Assembly (NCBI GenBank): GCA_932521035.1
Contig: OW051497.1
Span: 12,524,001 to 12,588,000, forward strand
Direction of reading: 5' to 3'
Length of the DNA stretch: 64,000 nt
DNA from: Oscheius dolichura
Lineage: Eukaryota; Nematoda; Chromadorea; Rhabditida; Rhabditidae
Part shown: positions 37,212 through 49,818 of the stretch, piece by piece
How positions within the stretch are numbered: position 1 is the stretch's first letter
How the letters are laid out: every line of letters begins with the position of its first letter
Position numbers and translations under genes: made by a program
Notes under the pieces: generated by a model
Databases searched by the model: none
What the model saw: only the letters and a program-made list of their open reading frames with translations
Told to the model about the DNA's origin: nothing

Positions 37212-38790
37212 ATGTCCATCGCCGAGGTTGGTACTGGCATACTGAAAACGCACGTCACCTGGGAAGATGTCGAGAAAGCCTTGTTTGAGTCTACTGGCCA
37301 AGTGTGCAGGTTTGGAGATAACAAGACGATAATTGACATTGGAAAAGGAAACGTAGTAATCCTGTTTGTACCTAGCAATTGTGAAATATCTAGGGTCTGT
37401 TGTCCAAGATAGCGTTAGTTACAGCAGATTGGCAAGAGCCTAAACCGAACGTCCCGAATACAATTGTCATAAAAGTAGGGTTTTCTATTTTTCTACGTAA
37501 ATTGTTTTCAGATTCTGTCATTGCTCCCCCAAGTAGAGCTGGAGCCTACGGTAGCCGAGCAGTATTCTCTTCATGAATGGTTCAAACAGGTACTGATCCA
37601 AAATCTTTTATTGAATTATTTTCACAGGGCCATAATCGAGAAGTGTTAACTTACCAAGCTTTATGGAAATACAAAACCGATAGTCTCCCCTTACCAAAAG
37701 TACTTTTCGTTCCATAGAATATAATAAAAAGCCTTCAGATATTTGCAAGCCAACTTTTTTCGGAGCAGAATGACTCCAAGGGTTTCCTTGTGATGGAATA
37801 TATAGAAAATGCTTTTGTGAAGCCTGCTGTAGAAAACGTTGAATTGGACGACCTAGACAAGGTAGACCCAAAAACCTAGTAGTTAACTTTGTTATAGGCG
37901 TTAAATGCCGTTGCTGGTTTGATTGGGATTACTTCTAAATTTACAGAAGAAGAAAAGGGGATCTACCCTAAAGATCTGCTTTCCGGTGTAACTAGTTTCT
38001 ACTCTTCTGAGGTAATTTATACTCCCCCGCGGGATAATATTTCCAGATGGTCTCCTCCCAAATGAACGATATTCAAGCATTCTTAGGAGATGAGGAAAAA
38101 GATCTTGTAGCCCAGCTAAGAAAAGAGGCTCTTTTCTTTTTGTCACGTGAAGAAATGCTCAAGCTGGACAAGGTGCATGTAACTTTAGGTAGGGCCACTA
38201 TCTGCAGATAAACTCTTTTAAAGGGATGGAACCTGTCCTTTCACATGGGGATTTGTGGTCTCCCAATATACTTTGGAGGAAGGAGGGAGAGCAGCTCTCT
38301 CTAGCAGCCATTTTAGACTTCCAGGCACTCTTTCTGATAGTCTCTTTCACTTTCTCTTTAGATGGCAAATATGGGTACTGCCGCAGCAGATCTTGTAACC
38401 ATAGTCTGCTCAACTCTTTCCTGTGATGTTAGAAGAGAAAATTATCATAATATAATGGAAATGCTTTATAGTAAAATCGCTTCTCAGGGAAGTGCTCCAT
38501 GTTTTACCCTGATCCAGGTAACATTTCACTGTATATAGACCACCAAATTAGCTGGAAATGGCCTGCGAAAGAATTTTCCCCTTGTGCGCATACAATGCCA
38601 TGTCTTCCATGGTCTCCGTTATACCGAACTTGGAACTTTTCAAATACAACACCAATGTAGGTTCACTTCTCTTCTCAAAACAGCGTTTCGTTTTCAGAAA
38701 CAACAATGCAGAGTGAAATGCAAAGGCTTGATTGCAGATATCATTGAAGCAAGTATAAAGTTAAGGGAGATATCGACACAAGAAAAGTAG
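37212..38790 (+). CDS. DUF1679/CHK-type kinase-like protein (nematode family)
   Basis: The ATG at 37212 lies two bases after an acceptor, a trans-splice-like arrangement. Exons are linked in phase by ~35-45-nt introns. N-terminal TWEDVEKALF and FGDNKTIIDIGKGN are typical of the family. A middle exon has GFLVMEYIE (kinase hinge). The Brenner-like catalytic motif is SHGDLWSPNILW, followed by AAILDFQ (metal-binding D). Then come AADLVTIVCSTLS and DVRRENY. The stop is at 38788-38790 with AATAAA 23 bp later. These proteins resemble choline/ecdysteroid kinases; the actual substrate is unknown. The intron 38325-38361 uses a GC donor (CAG/GCACTC). Confidence 0.9.
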
Positions 38791-38893
38791 CTGCACTATC
38801 ACATACATATGAAATAAATACTCATTGTTAAAACACGGGCCTTAGGAAATCGAGAAAGCGGAAAAAAATTATCACAGTTATATTTGAAAAAGG

Positions 38894-40035
38894 TTACCAG
38901 AAGAGGAAATAAGGTAGCACAAGAAGACAGAACGGTAAGACAGGCACTGACGTGGGTACCGTCGCGGTGACCAACTTATCTGGGACTGGATAGGTCATAT
39001 TTTTTAATAACAACAAAGGCACTTCTTCTGTCCTTGATCCTTCAATAAAAGTGCTCTTAGACTCAATTTGGGGAGCTCCTTTTGTAGGCCTGAATCATTG
39101 ATTGAAATTCAAGCAGGAAACAAACCTGTACAAGATCCGGGAAGCGGTAACATGGACAGTTTCAGACTGACTGCTATTATGTAAATTGTACTGAGAATCT
39201 GCAGCCTCTTCCTAGAAGAAACCACTTACTATCAGTAGTCAAACTACCTCATAGTCCTCCTCGTCTTCCTCCCCGTCGTCAGTTGTTCTCCACTCGTGGC
39301 GTTTCAGTGACTGTTGCCTCCAAGCGGTGCATTCTGACGGAATTATACCTGTCGTCAATTTAACAAGGTTCTCCGTTGTCTCCATAAGAGATTCGTCGAT
39401 TAATCTCTTTAGCTAGAAGATTATTTGTTGATTGCATTATGATAAGTTACTTTCAACGCATCACTGGTGCATTGATGAGGCAGCTCAGCGTAACATTGTC
39501 TATACTTTTCCATATTTCTATATCCCAACTAACAGGGTCAAATGTCAACTCGATACCTGCACAAATCTTTGATGTTCTTGTCTGCTGGCACGGACAGATG
39601 CCCACAAATCTCTTCAGCGCGTAAAAGTAGGTCACGCTCACATCGGAAGTACTGAAGTACACCTACAATCATATTGTCAAGGAATGGGGAAATAAGTGAC
39701 CTCGGCTGGGTTTCATGACCATTTTGCAGAATACATCATAAGGATCTAGAGATGTCACCAAGGCGGACTTGGCCGGGGACGACGGACACTTATGGATACA
39801 TTTCTCGAAGGAACTGATCTTGCTGAAATGATTAAGTTTTTGATAAGTAGGCCACTTACAAACAGGTCCACCTTGATTTCTGTAAAGCAATTGATGGGTT
39901 CGGCTCCATTCGAAGAATTTGATGAACAAGGACTAAGAAGTTATCCGACGCTAATATCGAAACAAGCGATTGTCGCAATTTAGCAGCACAAGCTGAAGGA
40001 CACGGCTCACTTCCGGCCACCGCAATGACTGAAAG
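38894..40035 (-). CDS. Cysteine-rich secreted protein with a C-terminal hydrophobic tail (CPG4/DUF19-like pattern)
   Basis: Minus strand, stop 38894-38896. Exons in 5' to 3' order: SEPCPSACAAKLRQ to ALQKS (about 40030-39866); KISSFEKCIHKCP to KPSR; VLQYFRCERDLLLRAEEICG; NMEKYRQCYAELPHQC; LKRLIDESLMETTENLV with an acidic DDGEEDEEDYE end; EEAADSQYNLHNSS; then the last exon ending VPVLPFCLLVLPYFLFW. Junctions agree in phase. Paired cysteines with CxxxC and CxxxxxxC spacing resemble nematode CPG4/DUF19-type domains. The hydrophobic end suggests a GPI anchor or tail anchor. The exon with the signal peptide is not found, so the 5' end is incomplete. Confidence 0.6.
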
Positions 40036-41651
40036 TGTTGTTCCATTGTTCCCTCCCTATAGACTGCCGCTGGTCAGTAAGTAAGCAAGGTGTACTACTA
40101 CTAGTACCCCTGTGGTACTGAAGGTTTTTCCTAATAAATACGCCCCGTTTTTTTATATAAATAACCGGAATTCGCCATTTGATGAAGCCGGGAACATAAA
40201 TTCTTAGAGACCAAATTTCGTGGAATATTCGTTCTTTTGTTTTAAATGTAATGAACTCTTCGACTATGCAGAAACATGAATGGCAATGGATAAGTCAATT
40301 TGGGGGCAAAAACAATTGGATAATTGAGTTAGTTATTCGATTATATGTGTGAATCCCCTTCTAATTCAGCTTCGAAAGAGAAAAACATGGCCTGCTGTTT
40401 GCTAGATCTCTTTTGAAATAATACACGAAAGATGAAACATACTAAAAAAGAATTCCTGATATTGTTGCCTAGTACGTCACAATGCTTTTTGACGTCGTTT
40501 TCACACATGATGGGGTTTTTTGCCTTTTGACCTGACGTGTTTCCGGAGCGGAAGCCAAAAAATGATCGACGTTCTATTAAAAAAGAAGGCAAGCTGATAA
40601 AAATAGAAGAGTGGAGAGTTGTACAGAAATGTGCCGCCATGCCAACCAGGGTGGTCCAATTCCAAAGGCTACCCAGTAACAAGAGGCTCCTCCTAACCAG
40701 TCAGTCATCCTCTATACTTAAACCACCCACCGAGAGTTATAAAGTAAAGTCCGACCATGATACCATCGTCGAAAACAGAACTCGGCACAGAAGCTGGTAG
40801 AGGTTGGTGTTGTTTCCGGCAAGTTGCCCTCCACTGGTGGGCGGCGCGTTGACAACAAAAGACTGACGAGGGCGAAAGCCCAGTGGCTTTCCGTCGTTTT
40901 CACTCAATCGGGGATATACTTGCACTGACCAGTTTGATGCTAATTGCTGACTATGGTGAAAAGCTATGAGAAGTGATGAGCAGCTGTCGCGTGCCATTTT
41001 AGATTCCGACCGGATAGAGACAAATGGTAGGTTTCTGGCTTTAGCTGTTCCCCATTGACTACAGTAGAAAAAAACTGACGAACCCAGTTTAAAAAGTAGT
41101 GACATCAAGGGTATCAGCAACAACCTTCAAGTAGACCACTTCCTTAGGGTACACCTCCGACTCTTCAAGTATTACGTCAAGTCTTAATTTGCAAATTACG
41201 GCAGAGGGTTTCTTCTTTAATGAGATTTAGTATAACCTATACTTATAATATTTATGGTATGTTTATGTTAAAGGAGATGTTTATTCAACCGATTGGCCGG
41301 TGTCTCGGAAGAGGTGCCCCTCGTCTTCTTATAGAATAATTCATGCTGATTTTATCTAAACAGTTCATTTAGTAGTTTATACCGCAATAATCACGCGATT
41401 TCTTATATTTTGTAAGCTACCATGCTTGCACGCTCATTTACGTACAACTGCGTATTTCCCTTAAAAATGTGTTACTATTGGGACGTACTATGAACCCGCA
41501 GCTTTCATCACTGTTTATGCTTTTGCGGCTTTCAAAAACGTCCTGTCTTCCTCTACAGCACCGCATTTACGGAAAACCATTTTATAAATCTTCTGAAGCT
41601 AAGAAAGTAAGCATTTCTTTTATCCAGCAGGGTAAATACATTTTTTTAGAA
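40036..41651. other. Intergenic region
   Basis: About 1.6 kb, possibly including the missing signal-peptide exon of the minus-strand Cys-rich gene and the 5' leader of the TMEM53-like gene. An ATG-containing frame at 41490-41608 ends in a donor (GTAAGC) whose phase does not match the next exon, so it is probably leader or an artefact. Confidence 0.4.
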
Positions 41652-42697
41652 ATGAATAAAGCTGTAAGCACATTATATCGTTCAAATGGAAATAAAAATA
41701 TTGCAGTAACACTTTTAGGATTTGCTGGAGCGAAAGAAGCACATATACAAAAGTATGCTCAAATATATAGGGATCGAGGGTTGGTTTCTCTCTCAAACGT
41801 TACTTTTCGGTTTAGGTATGACACTATCCATTTCACATCTCTCTTACCAACCGTCTACAGCATGAACTTAATGGTAGGCCCCTATTTTATAGAATTTTAA
41901 ATAGTGTATGCCCTAGGATACCAGAGAAGTTAGCTCCGTTGTTGGGAATCTGAAAGAAGTTCTAGCTGAGAAAGACATCGCTGTCCACAGTTTCAGCATG
42001 AACGGGGTCTTCACATTATGTAGCATTGAACTACAACATCCTGAATTGAATTTCCTCTCAAAGACCAAGGGGATCTTCTTCGACAGGTATTTCCTGCTTC
42101 CTTTGTTTCACCTGGTTTCCACAGCGCTCCTGTCGATCTTGGATTCAAGGAAGTTATCCCCAGTATGATATTCGTTGACCGCTACCATAAAGATATCCTT
42201 GAGAGTGGCGATCAACAGCTTATTAAAGAATATCGCAGGCAGAAGTTAAAACAGCTCTTCAAATTAATACAACACTACACAATTGTAAGCTTTCTGCCGT
42301 TCTATTTAAACTCACCGATTTCTTCAGTTACCAATCCGCCGATTGCAAGGAAAAAGTGTCAAAGATATCAGTGCCTATGATTACCTGCTCAATCACCCAC
42401 ATCTTCCCAAAGTTTTGTCATTTGTTTATTCAAAAAGTGACGTTATTTGTGACTACAGGTATGTTCCCAGTACTCAGGAGGTATAGCTTCGCAGGTCCAT
42501 CCAAAAGTTTGCTGACTACCAGAAGCAAAAAGGCCGAATAGTTGAGAAACTATATTTGAAAGTGAGCCCTACTTATGATTTCAATCACAGGAAACATCTT
42601 TTAGGATTCTCCCCACGTGGACCACTATCGAAAATATCCTAAAGAGTACCTTGACCTTGTGGATGGATTCCTGAGCCGAATACAGACCCAAGAATAA
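41652..42697 (+). CDS. TMEM53/DUF829-like alpha/beta-hydrolase, intact copy
   Basis: Seven exons in phase: 41652-41779, 41816-41873, 41917-42086, 42125-42284, 42328-42458, 42495-42561, 42605-42697; 268 residues, close to the 277 of human TMEM53. The ATG follows an acceptor (TTTTTTTAG) by three bases. Family motifs in order: VTLLGFAGAKEAHIQKY, SFSMNGVFTLCSIEL, GIFFDSAPVDLGF, LSFVYSKSDVI and SPHVDHYRKYPKEY. In TMEM53 the serine near the fifth strand, the aspartate of SKSD and the histidine of SPHV are the likely triad positions; here the nucleophile position reads SMNG. Localisation in relatives is the nuclear envelope or ER. Paralogous to the frameshifted copy at 16.7-18.0 kb. Confidence 0.85.
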
Positions 42698-42744
42698 TTT
42701 ATTTGTTAGTCGAATATACAGATAGGTTAATGAAAATTGATATT

Positions 42745-45059
42745 TCAAACTTCCGCGCAACATATTTTTGTCTTTTTGTATTCGCTGGCCGTGTGACAAA
42801 TATGGGTTGGATTTGTACAGTCGCTACTAGAACAGTACTCTCCCGTCTCTTCAAGACCCGAGGGGCAACCTGAAATACTTCATAAGAAGTTGTCGTAATT
42901 GAAACTGACGATTCATTCCTTTGCAGCAGACGTTGTGGGTTATGTCACAGAGTTGCCCCTGAGAGCAGTCGGATGATCGTTGGCAAACCAGCAGGTCGTT
43001 GTTCTTGTCAACTGACGGTTCACCACGTAGTCCAACAGTACACATCACTCCTGAATTTTGCCGTTTTGATCCTACGAGATAATAGAATACTTCGGCATTG
43101 CCCATTTGAATGGCTGTAGCCGCTTGGACACTGACACACGCTTCTTCTACACTCCAGAGGAGCCAATTCGGAGTCGTCCACACCGAAGGAAGGCTTTGCT
43201 GTACATTGAGCACTGATCTGAAACGTTAGAAATAATTCAGCACCTTTAAAATAAATTACCATGCAACTGTCTCCATAATAAGCTGTGGAATAACACTGCC
43301 CGTCGTAGTAGATATCGTCCAAAGATGTACAAGGTTTTGGGCAACATATCTTCACAAAAATAGCCGATGTCTTTTTTGTTTATTACCGATTTTTCTGTGA
43401 TTATTCCGTCTCTGTGACAATAGTAATCGTTCGGACATTCATTACACCCATAATCCGGATACGAACTTGATTCGTGAGCTTCTCCAACCGGGCACACTGG
43501 ACGCAATTCTGAAGGAGAAGGACAGCAGAAGCCCTGGGAAGCCATGCTATACAGTATCCTCCTGGGCAACCTACCTGGTAGAAACCTGGCTTCGCTGCAT
43601 CATCGAACACTGCTACGCAATAATATTCCTCTGGGCAAGAGTCCTTCTCATTTCTTCCGTCATTCCAATCTTCCAACGTTGAGTTCCCGGCTAAAAGAAG
43701 CACAATGAATGGCAGATAATCGTCATACACATAATTTCTTCGAATTCTGTTTCCGTAATGTTCAACTTCAGACGGCTAAAGATGGCTCTGCGATGGCACA
43801 CCACAGGCTTATCCCCTTTCATCATCGCAGATCCAAGACCAGGGCACTTATAATCTTAATTTTCTTCTAATTTCATAATTTTCGAAAAGTACTGATAGGT
43901 TTACAACCGCCATCTCCATCTCTCTGGAATCCTTTCTTGCACCGACATCCTCCTGTAGCGCATTCAGAGAAAGCAGCAGAACATTCCATATCAGTTTTAC
44001 ATTTTTCCTGCAAGGGAGTATTATATCATTGCGTTCCAAACCTTCAGCCTTCTTCTCAATCGTTGGCATGATTTTCCATCGGCTGAGATGGAATAACCAA
44101 GTTCAGACGGGCATTCACATCTGTTAATTAATGTTTTGAAGCTATTGTGATCATTTACTTGCAGCCTCCGAAAGTTTCACAGTTGCAGGTAGCTCCGCTA
44201 CCACAGCCATCGAGCGTGTTGCATTTTTGCCCGACAAATGGTTTATCGGCTAATCTAGTTTTATTCTGATTGGACAAAACCTACGTAGTGATGGAGGAAG
44301 AACAACTGATGGAGCCGGTGGAGGGCCGCTCCTTTCTCCTCGTTGACAACAGAAGCCTGTTTTGGCTTCACAGTATCCCGAAGTCGGGCAAATAGATTGT
44401 GTACCGTATTTATACTGAAGGGTTAATCAGTTTATTCTCTTTATGACAGAAAGTACCTGACACATTATAGGACGTCCATTTAATGAGTTGAGCATGACTT
44501 TAGCAGGTTTTGGACAAGTTCGTAGTTCTGAAAGAGTTTATTATTGTTTTTTTATTAATTCAACAATTTTGACTGTTTTTAAACTTAAAAGTCCCGAAAA
44601 TATTATACTTACTCGTACAGCAAATTCCTTTCTGTGGATTGCAAATCTGTCCTTCTCTGCACATTTTGCTCATGTCGCAAGTAGCTAGCCGACCGTCGAA
44701 ATCCGTAACAACCGCCCCGCCACCTGGACAGAAGCTTTCAATGTTCCTAAAGATGCCCTCGCTTGTTGTGCATAACTCGTCTACCGTGTCTCTTTAGAGG
44801 GAAAGCAGGCTGGTCTCGTCTTGCCATTAACTTTACCATATTGGCATGTTTCTCCCTAAAAATGATTGCCTCAGCAGCAATGAGAACATACACTTTGACA
44901 CTGGGACGAAATTGTGCAGCCATCTTTGCGACAGACGTTCGTGAAGCAGAAGGCTCCTTTTCCACATTGCATGGAAGTGACACAAGTAGATCCAATTGAA
45001 AGCTGGGCAAAAACAGAAGAAGCTGCAGTGAGCAGTATCAGCAGCAGTCTCCCGGCCAT
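42745..45059 (-). CDS. Secreted multi-repeat cysteine-rich protein with EB/lustrin-type modules
   Basis: Start 45059 with a clean signal peptide (MAGRLLLILLTAASSVFA), then many short exons each carrying a cysteine module. Examples: STCVTSMQCGKGAFC; CREGQICNPQKGICC; SGYCEAKTGFCCQRGE; CNTLDGCGSGATCNCE; CECPSELGYSISADG; the EB-type KCKTDMECSAAF to CRCKKGFQRDGDGGC; GFCCPSPSELRPVCP; CQRSSDCSQGQLCD with CC. The last exon ends KICCAEV with the stop at 42745-42747. The recurring CxxxxxCxxGxxCxxxxxxCC spacing is typical of nematode EB-module and lustrin-cysteine proteins, usually cuticle, eggshell or extracellular. The stop lies 47 bp from the stop of the convergent TMEM53-like gene. Not every junction was phase-checked. 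Confidence 0.8.
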
Positions 45060-45852
45060 CGTGTCGGAATGGCTAGCTGCTCCTATGCTCTATGTAGTCG
45101 TGAGGGTGCACCAGCTGAGCAAGCGATGATTCTGGTCTGTGTCAATAGTTGTATCGTGGTCCAGGTGGTCATCTAAAGGATAAATTTGGAAACTATTACG
45201 AAGGCCGTCAGTAATTCTCGGAGCTGGTCTCCTCTTCTCACTGTACAGTCATTATTAGGGAAGATTAAAGGTAGAGAGACAAAAAGGGTTTGACAAAAAG
45301 GAGGGAGTTCTTTTTTTTGTTTACAACGGACATGGTTGATTAGCATTTGGCCTATCTCTTTTAGTCATCGTGAAGATCCTGTTTTATTCCCAGTTTCGGT
45401 GAATCAGAACTATAAGCCAAACGTCCTCTACAACAAGATTTGCTATAAAAGCAGACATGGTTCAGCTATTCACTATCGGTGATCTGATATAATCCTCCTA
45501 ACTTTCTCAACGACCTGCCGGGCGGCCCTTTCACCCAACGTCATTAATGGAATAATGCAAACGACAGGTTACCGACCAATCTAGTCGATCTTGCTCATCC
45601 TTTTGCTTGAGACATTTCGTTTCTGCTCGCTCCCTGAATTGAAAATACGTAGGTATAATCGATAACACCCTATCAGTGTATCTATCTTTTCGGATGGTCT
45701 AGGTCATCTTCCGCCCCTGCGCGGCCTCCTTCCAGCACCGTGTTCCACTTATCAGCCACATTCACCTTCTATCCGACAATCAACATTTGCTGATAATCCT
45801 TTCATCTCCATAATTCGCTAATGTTCCCGCTGGATAAATATTATTTTTTCAG
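45060..45852. promoter_or_regulatory. Divergent promoter region between two secreted-protein genes
   Basis: About 790 bp between the EB-module gene (-) and the Cys-rich secreted gene (+). No coding sequence seen. The two genes could share regulation, but no motif proves it. Confidence 0.35.
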
Positions 45853-47187
45853 ATGATCTGGGTTTTCGCGTTGCTACCTCTCATTGTAGCACAAGACTGT
45901 TCAACCCCACAGGGTACCAGAGATACTTTCGGGCAATATCTTCAGTGTATGAAACAAGGACTGGACTCAAACTACGGACTTTTCGAGGACGAAATTCGTG
46001 AGCATGGCAGGCATGACATTTTTTGATTTGTGGTGCTAAAACTTAATTTAGGAGAGCCGCCATGGCTTGCTTCGCTTCTACCATTGAAGACGGAAACAGA
46101 AAAGATCGTTGCGTTCTGAATGAGGAAGACTTAAAACAGGTCGCTTGGGACAGGCACGGCCCTCTCAGAGATTGTACCCTATGCCGCACATTTGCCTCCG
46201 GGGCGCTTAAAGCTATTAAATCTACGCCCGCTGAGGATCAGAAATGTATCCGACAAGAAATCACCAAAGGTAGAGAGGACACAGAGACGTCTATTAAAGA
46301 AATAATCTACAGCTATTGCCCGTGAAGCTAATTACTGCATCCAAAAGAAGATCCCTGGCTTCCCCGGTGTTCCCGACATTCCCGATCTTGAAGAAGGATC
46401 ATTCCAGTTCAAGGAATCTGTGTACGTTAACTGCCCAATCCCTCAGCCATTAATTACAGCATCTCATCTCTGTCCGACCACATTCTCATCCACTCTCGCC
46501 TCTCATTCTGCCGGGAGCGCAAGCCTCAACGTGCTGCTAACACTAAAAAGTGCCTGAACAATCCATTCATTGGATATCTGGGAGAGCACTGTAAGGTCCT
46601 GACTGGATGTGATGCCCGCCTCGCCGTTGGTACTTGCTCCCACACCGTTCCCCAGACCCGTTCTGCCACCTGCGAGTGCATCAACGAGGCCCGAGATGAT
46701 CTTAAGAACAGAATTGCTTCTATTTCGGGAGTCTTCAATGATGTAAGAGAAATCAGTCTTGATAAATAAGGTGATTCAGCTGATCAATGGAGGTTCCGGC
46801 CTGGCTATTGGTTCATCCAACAAGGTCGACATCTGCGTATCCAACGTCAAGAGACAGATGTCAGTTGAATTTGGGAAACGGTACAAAACATTTGTAGGAT
46901 AACACCTGTTAACGACTGGGTCAATGTCATCGACTCTGCCCTTTCCAATTGTATCAAGAAGAAACCAGCCGGACAGAACCTCGGAATGGAGGCCCTGCTG
47001 ACCGTGGGCTGCCGTAAGGTTATGGCCGATACCACTGGTGCTGCTTCCACACAGCTCAAGACAGGATTCGACTTCGTAAACAATCTCATCGACGCCATGG
47101 TCGAGCGCAGTGGTCGCTTCTGCGGCGGAGCTCACTGTCTCCAGGTAACAATATCTAATACGGGAAAAAGTAGAATTTCAGGGATAA
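45853..47187 (+). CDS. Cysteine-rich secreted protein, nematode-type, unknown function
   Basis: The ATG directly follows an acceptor (TTTTTTCAG). Signal peptide MIWVFALLPLIVA, mature start near QDCSTPQG. Exons join in phase: 45853-45997, 46057-46269, a third ending ESV with donor GTACGT, a fourth (VISSLSDHILIHSRLSFC to VFND), a fifth (LINGGSGLAIGSSNKVDIC), a sixth (TPVNDWVNVIDSALSNC to GGAHCLQ), then one Gly codon and TAA at 47185-47187. Cysteines recur with wide spacing (CTLC, CDARLAVGTC, TCEC, CRK). No transmembrane segment. The third-exon acceptor (GGAGAG) and the 37-nt fifth intron are inferred from phase. Its neighbours on both sides are also secreted. Confidence 0.75.
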
Positions 47188-47332
47188 GCGACAGCATACG
47201 TGTGACTTCTCTATATTATTTCTTTGTATTTATTATAAAATAAGGAATTTCAAAAATAATTAAATGAACGAGATGAGATCATTGTTGGAAAGAAGAAAAA
47301 AAGTTCAATATTACCCTGTTTCTTAGTCAAAG

Positions 47333-49818
47333 ACCGTATAGATATATCTCCTGGCTGACGGTATCTCCGGTTCCTCCTCTTCTTCGTCTTCATCCTCATC
47401 GTATTCACTGTCATACTCCCCGTCAGAATTAATCGGCTGATCGTATACTCGGTTACCAGTTTGAACATACTTGTCCGCTCTTGATGGATAGGTTTGTGTG
47501 ATTCTGCAAAAAAGACAATCTTTTCCCTGCGCGCTCCTTCAACCCACCGGTTGACCATGCTACTCTTTAGTCTCCACCGTTCTCTCAGCATACTCATCTT
47601 GTGCTCGTCCATAAACAAGAATACAATGCGATCCTGTATCGGTTGGGCTTCAATCAATCTTTGCTGTTTATCTTTTACGGTTGAAAATCGTCTCACCTCT
47701 TGACACCTTCGTTCTCATCGGGCACTATAGTCATTGTAGCCACGTCTGGGTCAATTTGACGAATTCGATATTGAGAGTCAATGCTGCGGATCATCCGATC
47801 AAAGACCAATTTCACTTTCGCCTGAAAAATAAAGCATGCCCCAAGTAGAACAAGGATTCACACCTGGACAATGGCCACACATAGTCCCACTACCGACAAA
47901 CCAACTAAGGTTAACGCCAAGTTAAAGATGATAAAATTGGGAGTTTTGGTGACGACATCGCCAAGGCCGATAGTAGTAAGTGATGTGAAAAAGAAATAGA
48001 ATGCCATAAAATACGTCCATTCGTATTCCCATAAACGAACGATGAACGCAGCGAGAGAGATCTGTAATTTTTTTGAATATATCTCTGCCAGTAAAACTGT
48101 CTTTAATATCGTTTAAAAAAATCTACCCAAAATATGAAAAACAATAATGCCGCTTTCATGGGAACAGTTTGGGCTTGTTCTTGCTCTGGGAGACATAGTT
48201 CCAGTGCCCTCAAAGGATTATTGGACTCTATTTGATGATCTATCGTATTAACAGCATTCTGTGCACTAGTTGTCCTGTGGACAGAAAGCAGTGGAATGGT
48301 CGACATGCTTCGAAGAGAAAGCTCACTGCCTACTCTCCTTACTCTGAAAGGTGAAACGTCACTATAATTTCAACCAAAAAATAGAGATACGGCAGATTTG
48401 TTTCTTTCCTTATGGTCTGTGACGTCTACTCAAAAGTTTCCAAAAAGACGGTATCCCTATTTTTGTATAAAGGGTGTTGGAGGTCTGTCAGATACCTTTC
48501 CCTTTGAAATCTTCTATCCGCTCTCCTTTGTAAGCTTCTGAAAAATACTGTAGCATATATGTGTGTTCGCTTACCCTTGACAAAACCGCTGATTTAGCCA
48601 GTTCCAGCCGTATTCAATCCAGGTAAAGTAAAGAAACCCCCAATCAAAAAGGATGGTAAACACCAGGGGTATTCCAATAAATGCATATAGCATTGAGACA
48701 ATACGACCGGAAGTCGTCTTAGGGTGGAAATTACCATAACCTGTAAAAACTACTGTATTAACGGGTTAATTGTATCCGCCTAATGGACGCTACATGTGCA
48801 TACCACATGACAGACATTTGCAATTTGTTACTTCCAAAAAACAGCGCGTTTGTCTTTATGACACATCAGAGACGCCTCGTAAAGACAGCTGTCTGAATAT
48901 GCAGCTCCGTGCGGCATGATGTCTGGAGCAAAAAATCAGGAAAATGTCAGACCTATAGTTGTGTAAAGGGAAGCCGCATAGTAAACACCGCCCCATAGAT
49001 TCCATTTAGTATCTGTCATAATCGGTTGTTCCAAAACAACGCCTAGCTTTCTTTCATACCTGAAAACATTTCTACCGGGAGGAGATATGGAACCTACCAA
49101 GAGAGAGCATCTTTTACCAGTAGGAGTTTGTATTGCTCGGGGGCTAGCCCCTTCCGATTGTAGGCAATTGACTGGTCATTGTCAATTTCCCGAAACCGTT
49201 GGAAGAGCTTCTGCTGGTAGACTCGCCTCCGTCTCCAGACATCCATACGCCTTTCATAGTCGCCAATTAACACGGACCTGTCATGACCACCTAGAAAATG
49301 GAAGGAAATGAAGAGGAAATACAGTTCTGGTGATAAAGAAATGGCTTGTACTGTAAATCCGTCTCTTGAACCGACCTTCAATAGCACTAAAAATGAGTCC
49401 TCCCAGTAATGAATAAGCGAACAAAATAATAAGCCATGTAGCATGTCGCCAGAGCGTTTTCTTGCGTTTATCTTCTTGATTAATGACAATTTTCGGGCGA
49501 GGGGGCTCCTGCGGGATAAGCACTGTTTCTTGCTGTAACACGTAATTTAATTAACTTTAGCGGTAATACCTCTTCGTCCTTTTTCTTTTTCCTCCTTTTC
49601 TTCTTTGTTTCCTGATTTTCTACGACTATTTTAGCTTCCTATAAAATATGGGGTTATCCTAAGGATATACATTAAAACCTAACTCTTTTAACCATATTGG
49701 GAAGGCTTCTTGAGACTGCGGACTGCACAGACTGCAGCCGATTATTAACAGCTGACCATCTGTTTGTATCGGCGCTTTTACTCCTCTTCTCTTCTTTTTT
49801 GGCTGCTTTTCCCGCCAT
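47333..49818 (-). CDS. Two-pore-domain potassium channel, TWK type
   Basis: Start 49818 (MAGKAAKKEEKRSKS), first exon 49684-49818, then a very basic exon (TKKKRRKKKKDEE). TM1 exon: WLIILFAYSLLGGLIFSAIEG. Pore 1 is split by an intron, SLYTTI / GYGN, followed by TM2 (LYAFIGIPLVFTILF). Pore 2 is TSLTTIGLGDVV, followed by TM4 (FIIFNLALTLVGLSVVGLCV). Order and motifs are those of K2P channels that set resting potential. The cytoplasmic C-terminus ends in an acidic tail (DGEYDSEYDEDEDEEEEE); stop 47333-47335. The basic N-terminus and acidic C-terminus are unusual charge extremes. Exon borders in the TM3 region were not all phase-checked. Confidence 0.88.
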
